From Calditrichota bacterium (GTDB lineage Bacteria > Zhuqueibacterota > Zhuqueibacteria > Zhuqueibacterales > Geothermadaptataceae): a stretch of 64,000 nucleotides of DNA. Both the position numbers and the translations under genes were made by a program. Below are positions 17,241 to 27,084 of this stretch, one piece after another. The notes below the pieces were generated by a model. The model had not been told where the DNA came from, made no database searches, and worked only from the letters and a program-made list of their open reading frames with translations. The number at the start of each line of letters is the position of its first letter. Within the stretch, counting starts at the first letter, position 1. The DNA lies in NCBI GenBank assembly GCA_008501765.1, contig QQUE01000018.1, forward strand, positions 124,001-188,000, read 5' to 3'.

Positions 17241-18686
17241 ATGATTAAACTCCGTGCCATAATAAATGTGCTCTGCGCATTGCTGCTGTTCCTGGGCGTG
17301 TCCTTATTCATCCCGGCGATCGTGGCGTGGATTTACGCTGGGCCTGATTTTTGGGCATTTATCGAGACCGGACTGGGCTGCATCCTTTTGGGTGGCGTTG
17401 GCGTTGTGCTGACGCGGTCGAAGTATGAGTTGCGCCCAAAGGAAGGATTTGTCATCGTGACGTTCGGCTGGCTGCTATTTGCCGGAATTGGCGCCATCCC
17501 GTTTATTTTAACCGGAGCCATCCCCTCATATACCGATGCTTTTTTTGAAACCATGTCCGGTTTTACCACAACCGGAGCCACAATTCTCACGGATGTTGAG
17601 ATTCTGCCGCAGGGATTGCTTTTCTGGCGCTCCTTTACCCATTGGCTTGGCGGAATGGGAATCATCTTGCTGTCTCTGGCTATATTACCGCTGCTTGGGG
17701 TTGGTGGTATGCAGCTTTATAAAGCCGAAGTTCCCGGCCCTTCACCAGATAAATTGAGCCCGCGCATTAAAGAAACAGCTAAAATGCTCTGGGGTGTCTA
17801 TTTTATTTTAACTTTTATCGAAACCGGTTTGTTGTGGTGGGCCGGCATGTCCTTCTTCGATGCGCTCTGCCATGCATTCGGCACCTTGGCAACCGGCGGT
17901 TTTTCTACGAAAAATGCCAGTATTGGCCACTATAACAGCCCGATGATCGATTATATCGTTATTTTATTTATGATTTTTGCGGGGACAAATTTTGCGTTGC
18001 ACTATCGTGCTCTCCAGGGCAAGATTTTGTATTATTGGAAGGATCCCGAAGTTCAGGTATATTTGGGAATCGTAGCTTTTGGCACTCTCATTATTGGTTT
18101 CACCGTTTGGCTAAACACCGAATATGGCTTCGTCGATAATTTTCGATACAGCCTGTTCCAGGTCGTCTCAATTCTGACCACAACCGGATACGGCACGGCC
18201 GATTATGAACTTTGGGGGGTAACGGCCCATTTGCTCTTATTTATTTTAATGTTTATCGGCGGATGTGCCGGTTCCACTGCCGGCGGAATGAAAATTATCC
18301 GTCCGATGGTTTTGTTCAAATTTAGCCGTGCCGAAGTTTTGCGTCTGATTCATCCGCAGGCCGTTATTCCGGTGCGCATCGGAAAAATGGTGATTCCTCG
18401 TGAGATTATCTCAACCATTACCGGATTCTTCCTGTTTTACGTGGCACTTTTCGTATTTGGCACCTTGTTTATGTCCATGTTAGGGCTGGATTTAGCAACA
18501 TCTCTTGGCAGCGTGGCCGCCACCATCGGTAATATCGGCCCGGGCATCGGCGATGTGGGGCCGACGGACAATTTCGCTCACATTCCCGCAATTGGTAAAT
18601 GGTTCCTCAGTTTTCTCATGCTCGCCGGCCGTCTGGAAATTTTTACCGTGATAATCCTGTTTAGCCGCTCCTTTTGGCGACGTTAA
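17241..18686 (+). CDS. trkH: Trk potassium uptake membrane subunit TrkH
   Basis: The 481-residue membrane protein has the four-fold M1-P-M2 repeat of the SKT superfamily. Selectivity-filter loops are visible as TMSGFTTTGATI (about 104-115), FGTLATGGFST (about 213-223), ILTTTGYGTADY and TIGNIGPGIGD near the C-terminus. It conducts potassium into the cell and is gated by the TrkA ring encoded immediately upstream. The MKIIRPMVLFKF segment after the third repeat fits the TrkH intramembrane loop region. Confidence 0.95.
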   Translation: MIKLRAIINVLCALLLFLGVSLFIPAIVAWIYAGPDFWAFIETGLGCILLGGVGVVLTRSKYELRPKEGFVIVTFGWLLFAGIGAIPFILTGAIPSYTDAFFETMSGFTTTGATILTDVEILPQGLLFWRSFTHWLGGMGIILLSLAILPLLGVGGMQLYKAEVPGPSPDKLSPRIKETAKMLWGVYFILTFIETGLLWWAGMSFFDALCHAFGTLATGGFSTKNASIGHYNSPMIDYIVILFMIFAGTNFALHYRALQGKILYYWKDPEVQVYLGIVAFGTLIIGFTVWLNTEYGFVDNFRYSLFQVVSILTTTGYGTADYELWGVTAHLLLFILMFIGGCAGSTAGGMKIIRPMVLFKFSRAEVLRLIHPQAVIPVRIGKMVIPREIISTITGFFLFYVALFVFGTLFMSMLGLDLATSLGSVAATIGNIGPGIGDVGPTDNFAHIPAIGKWFLSFLMLAGRLEIFTVIILFSRSFWRR

Positions 18687-18821
18687 TTTGTGGCATCTCG
18701 AATAAAGATCAGGCTAAGCGGAAGAATAATCAAATTTTGCATACTCTCGCGTTGTATTAAAAAGACGTGAGTTCGATTTAAGAAGAATTGGGACAAAACG
18801 AATTAATTATAGGATCTAGTC

Positions 18822-18873
18822 CGAAGGCGTCCCGCCGAGGATAACGCACGAAACGCTCGGCGAGACGCCTTCG
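18822..18873. repeat. GC-rich hairpin repeat between trkH and the phosphoesterase gene
   Basis: Arms CGAAGGCGTCCCGCCGAG (18822-18839) and CTCGGCGAGACGCCTTCG (18856-18873) pair over 18 bp with a single mismatch around a 16-base loop. The element is far more G+C-rich than its AT-rich surroundings and is followed by no T-run. It looks like a REP-like palindromic element rather than a terminator. Confidence 0.7.
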
Positions 18874-18948
18874 CTCTATTATAATTATGCTTGGTAAAGA
18901 ATGTTACAGCTTACATCGAACTCAAGTTAAAATGATAAATATTTCCAA

Positions 18949-19815
18949 ATGATAAACACGAACTTTTTTGTTTCTGATCTGCACGGATCCACCGGCCGAT
19001 ATCTGAAACTATTTCAAAAAATTGAGGAAGAAAAACCCGGTGCCGTGTTTTTAGGTGGGGATTTGTTGCCTTCCGGATTGTTCGCATTTTCGCATCATCC
19101 CGAGCACGCGGGGGATTTTTTGCAGGATTTTCTCATTCCGGGTTTTCGTGAACTGAAGTCGAAACTTGCCTCGGCTTATCCCCGGGTTTTTCTTATTCTG
19201 GGAAATGATGACAGCAAATTTGAAGAATCGCTGTTTGTTGAAGCCGAAAAATTTGAAATCTGGCAGTATATCCACAATAAAAAAATTAACTACAAATCTT
19301 TTACAGTTTATGGTTATGCAAATGTTCCTCCAACACCTTTTCAATTGAAGGATTGGGAATGCTTCGACGTCTCGCAATTCGTCGATCCGGGATGTGTTTC
19401 ACCGGAAGCGGGCAGAAGAACGGTGCCGGTACCGGCAAACCAAATCAAGTATGCCACCATTCAAAATGACCTCGAAAAATTAGTTGGGAAGGCTGAAATG
19501 TCCAACGCTATTTTTCTGTTTCATACCCCACCGTATCAAACGAAGTTAGACCGGGCGGCTTTGGACGGAAAGATGATCGATCATGTTCCACTGGATGTGC
19601 ATGTGGGCAGTATTGCGGTGAAACGATTTATTGAGCAACGGCAACCCTTGTTAACCTTGCACGGCCACATTCACGAGTCTGCTCGTATTACCGGCTCATG
19701 GCGCGACAAAATCGGCACAACCGCTATGTTATCAGCCGCCCATGACGGCGAAGAATTGGCGCTGGTGCGTTTTGATTTGGGGCGGATAGAGGCAGCGGAA
19801 CGCGAATTGATTTAA
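18949..19815 (+). CDS. metallophosphoesterase (calcineurin-like)
   Basis: This 288-residue protein has all the metal-binding blocks of the calcineurin-like phosphoesterase fold in order: SDLHG (9-13), GGDLLPSG (36-43), GNDDSKF (about 85-91, in place of the usual GNHD), HTPPYQT (about 192-198) and HGHIHES (about 238-244). It would hydrolyse phosphomonoester or phosphodiester bonds with two metal ions; the substrate is not predictable. No strong ribosome-binding site is visible. It converges on the PEP-synthase-like gene, with stop codons four bases apart. Confidence 0.9.
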   Translation: MINTNFFVSDLHGSTGRYLKLFQKIEEEKPGAVFLGGDLLPSGLFAFSHHPEHAGDFLQDFLIPGFRELKSKLASAYPRVFLILGNDDSKFEESLFVEAEKFEIWQYIHNKKINYKSFTVYGYANVPPTPFQLKDWECFDVSQFVDPGCVSPEAGRRTVPVPANQIKYATIQNDLEKLVGKAEMSNAIFLFHTPPYQTKLDRAALDGKMIDHVPLDVHVGSIAVKRFIEQRQPLLTLHGHIHESARITGSWRDKIGTTAMLSAAHDGEELALVRFDLGRIEAAERELI

Positions 19816-19818
19816 ACT

Positions 19819-22800
19819 TCATTTCTTTTTTATCGCTTTTCCAACTGCCAGCGGCCTTGCCGCATCTGTAACAGCGCCTATTTTTGCGGCGTAACTTGTG
19901 GGTTTGGCAATATCTTCATCGGTGACGATGTGAATGTCCAGGAGACCGTCAACTCTGTGTCCGGTTCGCAGAAAGTTCATTTGACTCAAACTCTGGCTAT
20001 AACCGTCGAGCCAGGTGAGGATGTTCGAACGTTGCTCCTCTGTCCCCTCGAAATGGATCAAAATATCAATATCGCTTTTCGGGCCGGCGGTGGCGTTTTT
20101 TGTGCTGCCAAAAATATAGAATCCTTTCACCCCAAAACGAACCGGATCTAATCGGGCAGCCAATCCTTCGGCATTTCGTAATCTCCACCGCCAATGGACG
20201 TCGGCTTTTTTAAATGCGAGCGGGTATTCATCTGCCGAAGAATCGTCGTCGATTTCCCCTTTGGGTTCGGTTAAAATCGCGACTGCCTGTTCTGTTTCGG
20301 CATTCATTAATACTTGCAGATTTTCCCCTCCAGTCGAAGCGCTAACATCAATCACTTTAATCACCTCCGCGAGATGGGTAAAATCGGGCAATATTTTTGG
20401 AAAAGTATTCTCGGAATTATTTAGAAACTCTTCGTTAAAAATATTATTCGGTTCATCAGGATACAGGGGCAAATAGCGAATCCTGGCTTCAACCAGATCT
20501 AGAAAAAAATGTGTTCCGAAGGATAGATCGGGGACATAATCTTTCTGCTTTCGTGCGATCTCGATTAGCATTGATGTATTATTGATATCAGAATAAGTGA
20601 CGTTGACGCCCAATTTAATGTCCCCACGGCTGCCCCACCGGCCCGGCCCCATCAGAATGAATTGCCGTTTTGGTAATATTTTATTCAGTCTGCCGACAGC
20701 GCGCCCGACTGCCAATAGCTCCTGATAATTGGCTATTTCACTATATTTTTGCGGATTCACATAAACGATGTGGGTGATATCCTGCACAATTCCATTGGAA
20801 ATATACCGGTTTGCTGAGAAAACAACTTTCTCACTAATAATGTCACCGGGGATTGGCGCAGGTTTGCTGTCAAGGGAGTAACTTTGGCTGCGGCATTGCA
20901 ATATGTAAAAACTTTCCCCATCATGAGCAAACTCAATATCAATGGGATGGTCGTATTGTCCCTCCAGTTCATTTAAGATGCCAAGAATTTGTTTCATAAA
21001 TGGCGTGCCTTCCAACAAACCTTCAAATGTCACGACAAAATTTTCTTTACCGTAATCCGTTCCAATTGCTCGCGGCTGCTGCAAATGATTTTCTTTTAAA
21101 ATGGATACAAGTTTGTTAATATAAGGATAATCATGGCCGCATTCTTTGATAAAATCGTGAATATCAATTGACTCAAAAGTACGGGTTTCCGTATTTATAA
21201 CGTCGATATATTTTGGCGAGTAGCGCACCACTTCATCCAAGGTCACATTAACGCGCAGGTTTGGCTGGCCCGGTGCAACAAGTATGGGGTAGTCATCGCT
21301 GAGGCGATCGACAGCCCGGGTTCCCAATCCCGGTACCATGCGGACCAGGCCATCGTCACGCTTGAGGCGACTCGACCAGCGAAATTCATTGTGGCTGAAA
21401 GCGACGCCGGCAAATGCGGGCAGATAATATTTACCTACTTTTTTGCCAACGACTTCCTGAATCATAATTCCCATTTCTTCATGGTAATCCAGGATTCCCT
21501 GGCGCGCACGGTATTCAATCGGGTCGGGCCCAAAAGTCGACGCATAAACTTCAGCGATTGCATCAATTAATTCAATCAGACGCTCTTCTTTCGTGCCTTC
21601 GTTTGCTATAAACAAACTTTTGTATTTGCCAGCGAAAGCAGATCCGAGACGGTCTTCCAGTAAACTGGAACTGCGGACAACCAGGGGGACGGGGCCGAAA
21701 TCGTCAAGCGCAATGGCCAATCCGGAGATGATTTCAGGGGAAAATGTCGAATTCTGGAACACATTGACGACATAGGGATATTCCTGGCGTACCTGCCCAA
21801 TATCTTTGTATTTCTGTTCGATGATATCTTCCAGATTGTTGTAACCAATAAATTTTAAAATTCCATCTGAGGTGAGATACCAGGTTTTGGGTGTTTTAAT
21901 GTTTTTGAATAATTCATCTTCTTCAGATTTCTTTTGCAGAATTTGTCGTGCCAAAAAGAGGCCCGAACTTTTCCCGCCTAATTTACCGTGGCTGCCAACC
22001 GGATAGATAATGCGCTGCAGCAATTCATTAAAATCATCCACTTCAATAAATTGTTTGGCGATATTTATGAAGCCGGGTTGATCGCTTAGCAGGCGGCGGA
22101 TAAGCGCCACTCGAAAACTCATTTCACGGGGCGTCGAGAGCTCCAATCCCTGTGGGGCAAGATGGTGATACCGTTCGATGGCTCCGCTTATTTCGGACAA
22201 CGAAGAACCGGTGTTTTCCAGAGTGTTTACCAAAAAACCGGAGCGATCTTCTTTGATCCATTTTTGAATACTATCCAAAACTTCATTGACACTTAAATGC
22301 TTTGCAGCAACTTCAAAAATATCATAACTCAGCGCAAGAAAATCGCTCCCTTTATGCCGTTGGTAAGGACTGTTCACTTCTCTCAGCAATTCGTTTTCTT
22401 CCCGGTAGGCAGGACTAAAATGTTCGAGCAATTGCTGTGCTTCTTTTACCCCTGTCCAGCTCAGAAAATTCACCATTTTCTGGGATATTCGAATCAGCAA
22501 TTTCGGATCCGTCTTCTTTAATAAGTCAAGAATTACGCCCCACTCATTTTTGGTCTCACCGTCAAGGTTCTTCTTCTCGGTAAAAACAGTTTTAAGTTGC
22601 TGATGCAATATAAACAACCCAATCTGCCTGGCAATCGTATCCAGTAGTTTACGCTCTTCCTTGAGAAATGGACCCTCAGCTGCTGCAGGCCGTTCCTCCG
22701 TATAATAAACACAGAGCGTGCCAACAATCTCATCCTGAACTTTAATATCCGCACATTGATGCCAGGGAGATTCCTCAAAATCTGCCGATTTACAGATGGA

Positions 22801-23001
22801 ATCCTGGAGGGTGAGACGGGCATGGCAAATTTCCGGATATTGCCAACCGGCAGGAATGGCGCTCACAATTTTTGAACATATATCTTTGGTCGTTTTGCCG
22901 CGGGAGTTTATTATTTCCTGAATTTCATAGAGACAATTGAGCTCTTTCGCTCGTTCTTTCAGGTCGAGAACCAGCTTGTCCACGGATTTATTGCTCTGCA
23001 T
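19819..23001 (-). CDS. GAF / PEP-synthase-like ATP-grasp / GRWGS / nucleotidyltransferase fusion protein
   Basis: This 1060-residue cytosolic protein joins several modules. A GAF-like domain lies at about 15-140. A PPDK_N-type ATP-grasp region (about 340-710) has GGKSSGLFLA, VRSSSLLEDRLGSAFAGKY, IMIQEVVG and YILQCRSQS. A second domain with GPGRWGS (about 785) and GTHFFLDL is shared with its neighbour. A C-terminal nucleotidyltransferase-fold domain (about 960-1060) has GSTKN and SDIDILIHF. It lacks the phosphohistidine and PEP-binding barrel domains of real PEP synthase, so it should not make PEP alone. Its first 14 bases overlap the end of the upstream relative's gene. Function unknown; ATP-dependent phosphoryl or nucleotidyl transfer is plausible. 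Confidence 0.8.
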   Translation of the reverse strand: MQSNKSVDKLVLDLKERAKELNCLYEIQEIINSRGKTTKDICSKIVSAIPAGWQYPEICHARLTLQDSICKSADFEESPWHQCADIKVQDEIVGTLCVYYTEERPAAAEGPFLKEERKLLDTIARQIGLFILHQQLKTVFTEKKNLDGETKNEWGVILDLLKKTDPKLLIRISQKMVNFLSWTGVKEAQQLLEHFSPAYREENELLREVNSPYQRHKGSDFLALSYDIFEVAAKHLSVNEVLDSIQKWIKEDRSGFLVNTLENTGSSLSEISGAIERYHHLAPQGLELSTPREMSFRVALIRRLLSDQPGFINIAKQFIEVDDFNELLQRIIYPVGSHGKLGGKSSGLFLARQILQKKSEEDELFKNIKTPKTWYLTSDGILKFIGYNNLEDIIEQKYKDIGQVRQEYPYVVNVFQNSTFSPEIISGLAIALDDFGPVPLVVRSSSLLEDRLGSAFAGKYKSLFIANEGTKEERLIELIDAIAEVYASTFGPDPIEYRARQGILDYHEEMGIMIQEVVGKKVGKYYLPAFAGVAFSHNEFRWSSRLKRDDGLVRMVPGLGTRAVDRLSDDYPILVAPGQPNLRVNVTLDEVVRYSPKYIDVINTETRTFESIDIHDFIKECGHDYPYINKLVSILKENHLQQPRAIGTDYGKENFVVTFEGLLEGTPFMKQILGILNELEGQYDHPIDIEFAHDGESFYILQCRSQSYSLDSKPAPIPGDIISEKVVFSANRYISNGIVQDITHIVYVNPQKYSEIANYQELLAVGRAVGRLNKILPKRQFILMGPGRWGSRGDIKLGVNVTYSDINNTSMLIEIARKQKDYVPDLSFGTHFFLDLVEARIRYLPLYPDEPNNIFNEEFLNNSENTFPKILPDFTHLAEVIKVIDVSASTGGENLQVLMNAETEQAVAILTEPKGEIDDDSSADEYPLAFKKADVHWRWRLRNAEGLAARLDPVRFGVKGFYIFGSTKNATAGPKSDIDILIHFEGTEEQRSNILTWLDGYSQSLSQMNFLRTGHRVDGLLDIHIVTDEDIAKPTSYAAKIGAVTDAARPLAVGKAIKKK

Positions 23002-24760
23002 ATTTTACTCTTTTTGGTTTTATAATTATGCCGCGACCGTTGCGTCCATCAATTTTTATGGAGAGAGGGGAGGGCAATACAATATGGCGCACAAAGGTTG
23101 TTTCATCTTGTATTTTTTGTTCTTCCAACCAATTCCAATCGATTTTATACGGGCTGGTGAAGGGGACTGAAAAATAGGCGACACCAAAACTGGTGAGATT
23201 ATGAAAGAAGTGGGAGCCCTGGCTCAATTCTACATTCATATTTTCCAGTGTTGCTTCAACAATAATTTGTGCACCCGAAATTTGCGCCCAGTTCACCGGG
23301 ATACCCAACCAGGGATCAGAGCTCCCCCAGCGGCCAAAACCGATTAATAGATACTTCCGGTTTTCTGAAACCACGGTTTTGTTGATGGCCTCTAATTCCG
23401 CAGCTATTTGAGGTGTATGTTTGGCCTCAAATTTATCCGGAATTACATAGATTACGTCTGTAATTGATTCGATAAATCCGTTGCCCAATGTATTTACGGA
23501 AGCGGCCAGGATGCCGTTCTGTGTCAGTTCACTTGGGTTCAAATCTACTTTTTCTGTTGAAACGACCATTGGCCGCACCTGGAGAAATCCGAAGCGGTGT
23601 TTATGAGTTACTGAACCGGCTGATTTTAATGTCATGGCAAATTCAATTTCAACCGGTGCGTTAATTTCTTTCTCGCAAAGGCTGAGCAGTGATTTCAGCA
23701 GTTTGTTTAACGGAATATCATCCAATTGCAGTGTGGGAGCAAAGGTTAGAACACGTGGTCCTGCAACTCCGGTACCCATTGTGAGTCGTCCGGATGAATT
23801 ATCTACTGTCGACGCAATGTACCGGAGCGTCCCATCTTTTTCTGCAGCGGTAATATTTTCAGAGCGCATGTACTCCGTTTCATTGATGGGATCATAAGCA
23901 GGTGCTTTGCCCATATTAATGGACCAGAATTCGGTTTGGGTTTGTTTCAACATCTCTCCGATGGTGGAATAGGGGGGATTAATGTTTGGATAGGCGGGAG
24001 AATAGACCCATGAAATGCCACCATCAACGATTGTTTTACCCAAACCCAGAGCGAGATTGACGACGCCATCTTCCGGTGCCGCCCGGCTCATCGGATAAAA
24101 ATTATAGGAGCGCGCCACTCCGGATATATGTGGATAATAACGGTCATTAAAGCGATGTCCAACCACTTCCTGAATTATCACCGCCATTTTTTCATCTTCG
24201 ATACGGTGTTTTGTCGCCTTAAAATAATCCTTTGCCGTCCTGAAAAATGTTGAGGCAAAAACAAACTTGATGGCCTCAACCAACTTGCGGAACCGTGTAT
24301 CGGAATCATGCTGATTATTCGGCGTCATTTTAGTGCCGTAAATTCCGGCAAAGGGCTCATATAAAGCATCTTCCAATAAACTTGACGAGCGAACAGCCAG
24401 TGGAGAATGAACCTCATTTACGAGGGCTCGCAAATCACCAAGTATCTCGAATGGTAAATCGGCTTTTTGAAAGGCATGGGATATGCGTTCGTCCGATTTA
24501 TCTGATAAAGCAATTTCATGAAGATGATTCGATGTTAAAAATTTATCGAATACATCTGTGCGAATAACGGTCAGAGTAGGGATGTTAATCTCAATTGTGG
24601 GGAAATCTGTGAAGTTAAACTCTTCTGATAGTATTGCATTCATAGTTGCGAGGCTCGTGGCTTTGCCGCCAATTGAGCCTGAACCGATAAATGTAATGCG
24701 ATTATCCGAATTTAAAAATTTTCGATTAAATTGAGATAAATTTTTATTTGAATTCGCCAT
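22988..24760 (-). CDS. PEP-synthase-like ATP-grasp protein with GRWGS domain
   Basis: This 590-residue protein is related to its downstream neighbour but lacks the GAF and nucleotidyltransferase ends. The PPDK_N-type ATP-grasp region (about 25-395) shows GSIGGKATSLA, AVRSSSLLEDALYEPFAG, IIQEVVGHRF and GFLQVRPMV. The C-terminal part (about 400-590) has GFGRWGSSDPWLG and SQGSHFFHNLTSFGV. There is no phosphohistidine swivel domain and no TIM barrel. Its stop codon lies inside the next reading frame, pointing to translational coupling and perhaps a hetero-complex. The glutamate dehydrogenase gene ends 68 bp upstream in the same direction. Confidence 0.8.
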   Translation of the reverse strand: MANSNKNLSQFNRKFLNSDNRITFIGSGSIGGKATSLATMNAILSEEFNFTDFPTIEINIPTLTVIRTDVFDKFLTSNHLHEIALSDKSDERISHAFQKADLPFEILGDLRALVNEVHSPLAVRSSSLLEDALYEPFAGIYGTKMTPNNQHDSDTRFRKLVEAIKFVFASTFFRTAKDYFKATKHRIEDEKMAVIIQEVVGHRFNDRYYPHISGVARSYNFYPMSRAAPEDGVVNLALGLGKTIVDGGISWVYSPAYPNINPPYSTIGEMLKQTQTEFWSINMGKAPAYDPINETEYMRSENITAAEKDGTLRYIASTVDNSSGRLTMGTGVAGPRVLTFAPTLQLDDIPLNKLLKSLLSLCEKEINAPVEIEFAMTLKSAGSVTHKHRFGFLQVRPMVVSTEKVDLNPSELTQNGILAASVNTLGNGFIESITDVIYVIPDKFEAKHTPQIAAELEAINKTVVSENRKYLLIGFGRWGSSDPWLGIPVNWAQISGAQIIVEATLENMNVELSQGSHFFHNLTSFGVAYFSVPFTSPYKIDWNWLEEQKIQDETTFVRHIVLPSPLSIKIDGRNGRGIIIKPKRVKYAEQ

Positions 24761-24828
24761 GGTTATTTTTATTTACCACAGATGTGAACTACGAATAAGC
24801 GATTAATTTGGTGTAAATTTCCTGGTAT

Positions 24829-26115
24829 TTATATCCATCCACGGTCTTTGCAAGCCTGGGCCACACGGTCAACCGCGATAATATAGGCAGCATCACGCAT
24901 GTACAACTTGTTTGTTTTGGCAAAATCACTTACGGCGATAAAAGCCGAGGTCATTTTGAGATCCAGTTTGCCGAGTACTTCGTCTTTTTCCCAGTAATAA
25001 TTCATGTTACTCTGCACTTGTTCGAAATAGCTGCAAGTAACGCCGCCCGCATTGGCCAGCAAATCGGGAATCATAAAAATATTTTTACTCTTGATGATTG
25101 TGTCAGCTTCAGTGGTTGTTGGGCCATTGGCTCCCTCTGCGATAATTTTTACTTTATCACTTATTTTATCCGCATTTTCACTGGTTATCTGGTTTTCCAT
25201 GGCTGCAGGAACGAGAATATCGACCTCTTGTTCGATCCATGCATCTCCCGGTAAAACTTCATAGCCAAGTTCCCCGGCTTTCAGTTTGTTGATACCGCCA
25301 AATGAATCGGTAATGGTGAGCAATTCATCTAAATCGATGCCCTCATTTTTCCGGAAGGAATTGCTTTGATTGCTTTCCTGATCCCAACAAGAAACGCAGG
25401 TTGCCGTACCGCCCATCTGCTGAAAAAGTTCGATAGCATACCGTGAAACGTTGCCGAATCCCTGAAAACTTGCGCGGGTATTTTCAGGTTTAATATTCAA
25501 TTCTTTTAATGCTTCGCGCACAGTAATCATTACACCATATCCGGTGGCTTCTTTTCTGCCGAGCGAACCACCCATGCCAACCGGTTTTCCTGTTATGAAG
25601 CCCGGTTTGCGTTCGCCGGTAATTTTCTCATATTCGTCGAGCATCCACAGCATGTGTTGCGCGCTTGTCATCACATCCGGGGCAGGAACATCTGTGTGTG
25701 GCCCGACGTTTTTTACAACTTGCTGCACCCAACCACGGCACAATTGTTCTTGTTCGCTTGAGCTCAAATTGTGGGGATCGCAAATAACACCCCCTTTTCC
25801 ACCACCAAGAGGCAAGTCCGCCACCGCAGTTTTCCAGGTCATCCACATCGCGAGTGCGCGTACGGTGTCAATCGTTTCCAGAGGATGGAAACGGATACCG
25901 CCTTTTGCGGGGCCACGGGCGTCATTGTGTTGTACTCGAAAACCGCGAAATATTTTTTTGCTGCCATCGTCCATGCGAACTGGGATGATAAAATTAAACT
26001 CACGTATCGGGCTTCTCAAGAGGTCACGTGTAACTGTGTTCAGATCTAACAAATCAGCAGCCTGATCGAATTGTTTCTGTGCCGTTTCAAATGGATTATA
26101 AGCTTGTTTATTCAT
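24829..26115 (-). CDS. gdhA: glutamate dehydrogenase (Glu/Leu/Phe/Val dehydrogenase family)
   Basis: The 428-residue enzyme interconverts glutamate with 2-oxoglutarate and ammonia. Family motifs are clear: FRGFRVQHNDARGPAKGGIR (about 57-76), the active-site LPLGGGKGGV (about 101-110, catalytic Lys) and DVPAPDV (about 141-147). The dinucleotide-binding segment FQGFGNVSRYAIELF follows, then ILVPAAMENQIT and AEGANGPTT. The length fits the hexameric catabolic or NAD-type enzymes. Coenzyme preference cannot be fixed by eye, and leucine or phenylalanine dehydrogenase is less likely because those are shorter. AAAGG precedes the ATG. Confidence 0.9.
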   Translation of the reverse strand: MNKQAYNPFETAQKQFDQAADLLDLNTVTRDLLRSPIREFNFIIPVRMDDGSKKIFRGFRVQHNDARGPAKGGIRFHPLETIDTVRALAMWMTWKTAVADLPLGGGKGGVICDPHNLSSSEQEQLCRGWVQQVVKNVGPHTDVPAPDVMTSAQHMLWMLDEYEKITGERKPGFITGKPVGMGGSLGRKEATGYGVMITVREALKELNIKPENTRASFQGFGNVSRYAIELFQQMGGTATCVSCWDQESNQSNSFRKNEGIDLDELLTITDSFGGINKLKAGELGYEVLPGDAWIEQEVDILVPAAMENQITSENADKISDKVKIIAEGANGPTTTEADTIIKSKNIFMIPDLLANAGGVTCSYFEQVQSNMNYYWEKDEVLGKLDLKMTSAFIAVSDFAKTNKLYMRDAAYIIAVDRVAQACKDRGWI

Positions 26116-26805
26116 TTTGGTGGCCTTTATGAAAGATACCTGTCATTGTGAAATTGGATACTTATTTCAGCCGCAAATTAACAAATAAAATACACTTGAA
26201 ACAAGAGGAGATTTTGTTTTTATATAAAAAAATATAATTAAACAAGTGATGAATTTTACAGCTCTTAAATAGAGTTAATTTGTTATTCAAAATTCAACTT
26301 TTGAACACAAAAATGAATTTTTCCGGGAGGTGTTTTAGGCTAATTATATACGGTTTAATTTTAAAAAAAGTTATAAATAGAGAGCGAATTGAGGTGAAAT
26401 GTTTAATGATTTAGGAACGATAAAAATGGGCTTTGTTTCCTTCCGTAAACCCCGTTTTAATTTTGCCGTTTCAATGGCCGGAAAAAAGTAAAAATGGATT
26501 TGCCCATACTTTTAAAAAAATTAGAAATAATGGCCGGGTATTCGCTTCTGATGATGAAACTTATCTTTTAGCACCAATTTTTCACTTTCAAGTCCATGTT
26601 CCGGATGCACCGTTCTGCGGTGTCATTTCAAGGGGAAAAATATAATTTAACCATAATTATCGTTTTGGTGGCGCACTTGTAGAGACTATATTTTCTGCAA
26701 TTTAAATATTTAATTTTCGATTGGAAAACGAGGTATGATTTTGATGAATACTCAACCCCCAAAACTTATGCTAATTTCAGGGGCAGAGTAACAAATCGTC
26801 ATAAA
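26116..26805. other. intergenic region upstream of gdhA
   Basis: About 690 bp of AT-rich DNA with no convincing gene. A 70-codon frame (26433-26645) has no ribosome-binding site and an unlikely composition. The gdhA promoter should lie near the left end. Confidence 0.45.
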
Positions 26806-27000
26806 TTAGCCGATGGTGCAGCTCATATCTTCACCGCAGCACAATGGAGACTTGATTTTGCCATGACCGTTGGGGCATTTGGAGATTTGCACTTCAGCGC
26901 CGTTGTCTAATTTTAAAGTATCATTTACAAGCGGAGCGTCACATTTTGCACAGGTTGCATTGACGGACATGCCGCATTTTGGGCATTCGTATGTTGCCAT
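26806..27000 (-). CDS. small zinc-ribbon protein
   Basis: The 64-residue protein consists almost entirely of metal-binding knuckles: CPKCG (6-10), CAKC (17-20), CPNGHG (42-47) and CCGEDMSC (54-61). AAAGGAA precedes the ATG at a proper distance, so the frame is real despite its size. Such stand-alone ribbons usually bind one or two zinc ions and act as nucleic-acid or protein adaptors; the role of this one is unknown. The rhomboid gene upstream also encodes a zinc ribbon. Confidence 0.8.
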   Translation of the reverse strand: MATYECPKCGMSVNATCAKCDAPLVNDTLKLDNGAEVQISKCPNGHGKIKSPLCCGEDMSCTIG

Positions 27001-27084
27001 TTGAATTCCTTTCAGTGATTTGAATATTCAAGATTGAATGGTGAAAATAGCTCGTTGGAGAACAATATTCAATACTTATTTTCT

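Noticed and set aside
19819-24760. Annotation of the two ATP-grasp proteins as PEP synthase (ppsA)
   Set aside because: The phosphohistidine swivel domain and PEP/pyruvate barrel are absent in both, so the reaction of PEP synthase cannot be completed.
25544-26065. Long open frame (173 codons) antisense to glutamate dehydrogenase
   Set aside because: It lies fully inside gdhA on the other strand, its composition is Ser/Pro/Arg-rich as expected of a shadow frame, and it has no ribosome-binding site.
26433-26645. 70-codon frame in the gap upstream of gdhA
   Set aside because: No ribosome-binding site, no recognisable motif, and overlap with AT-rich promoter-like DNA.
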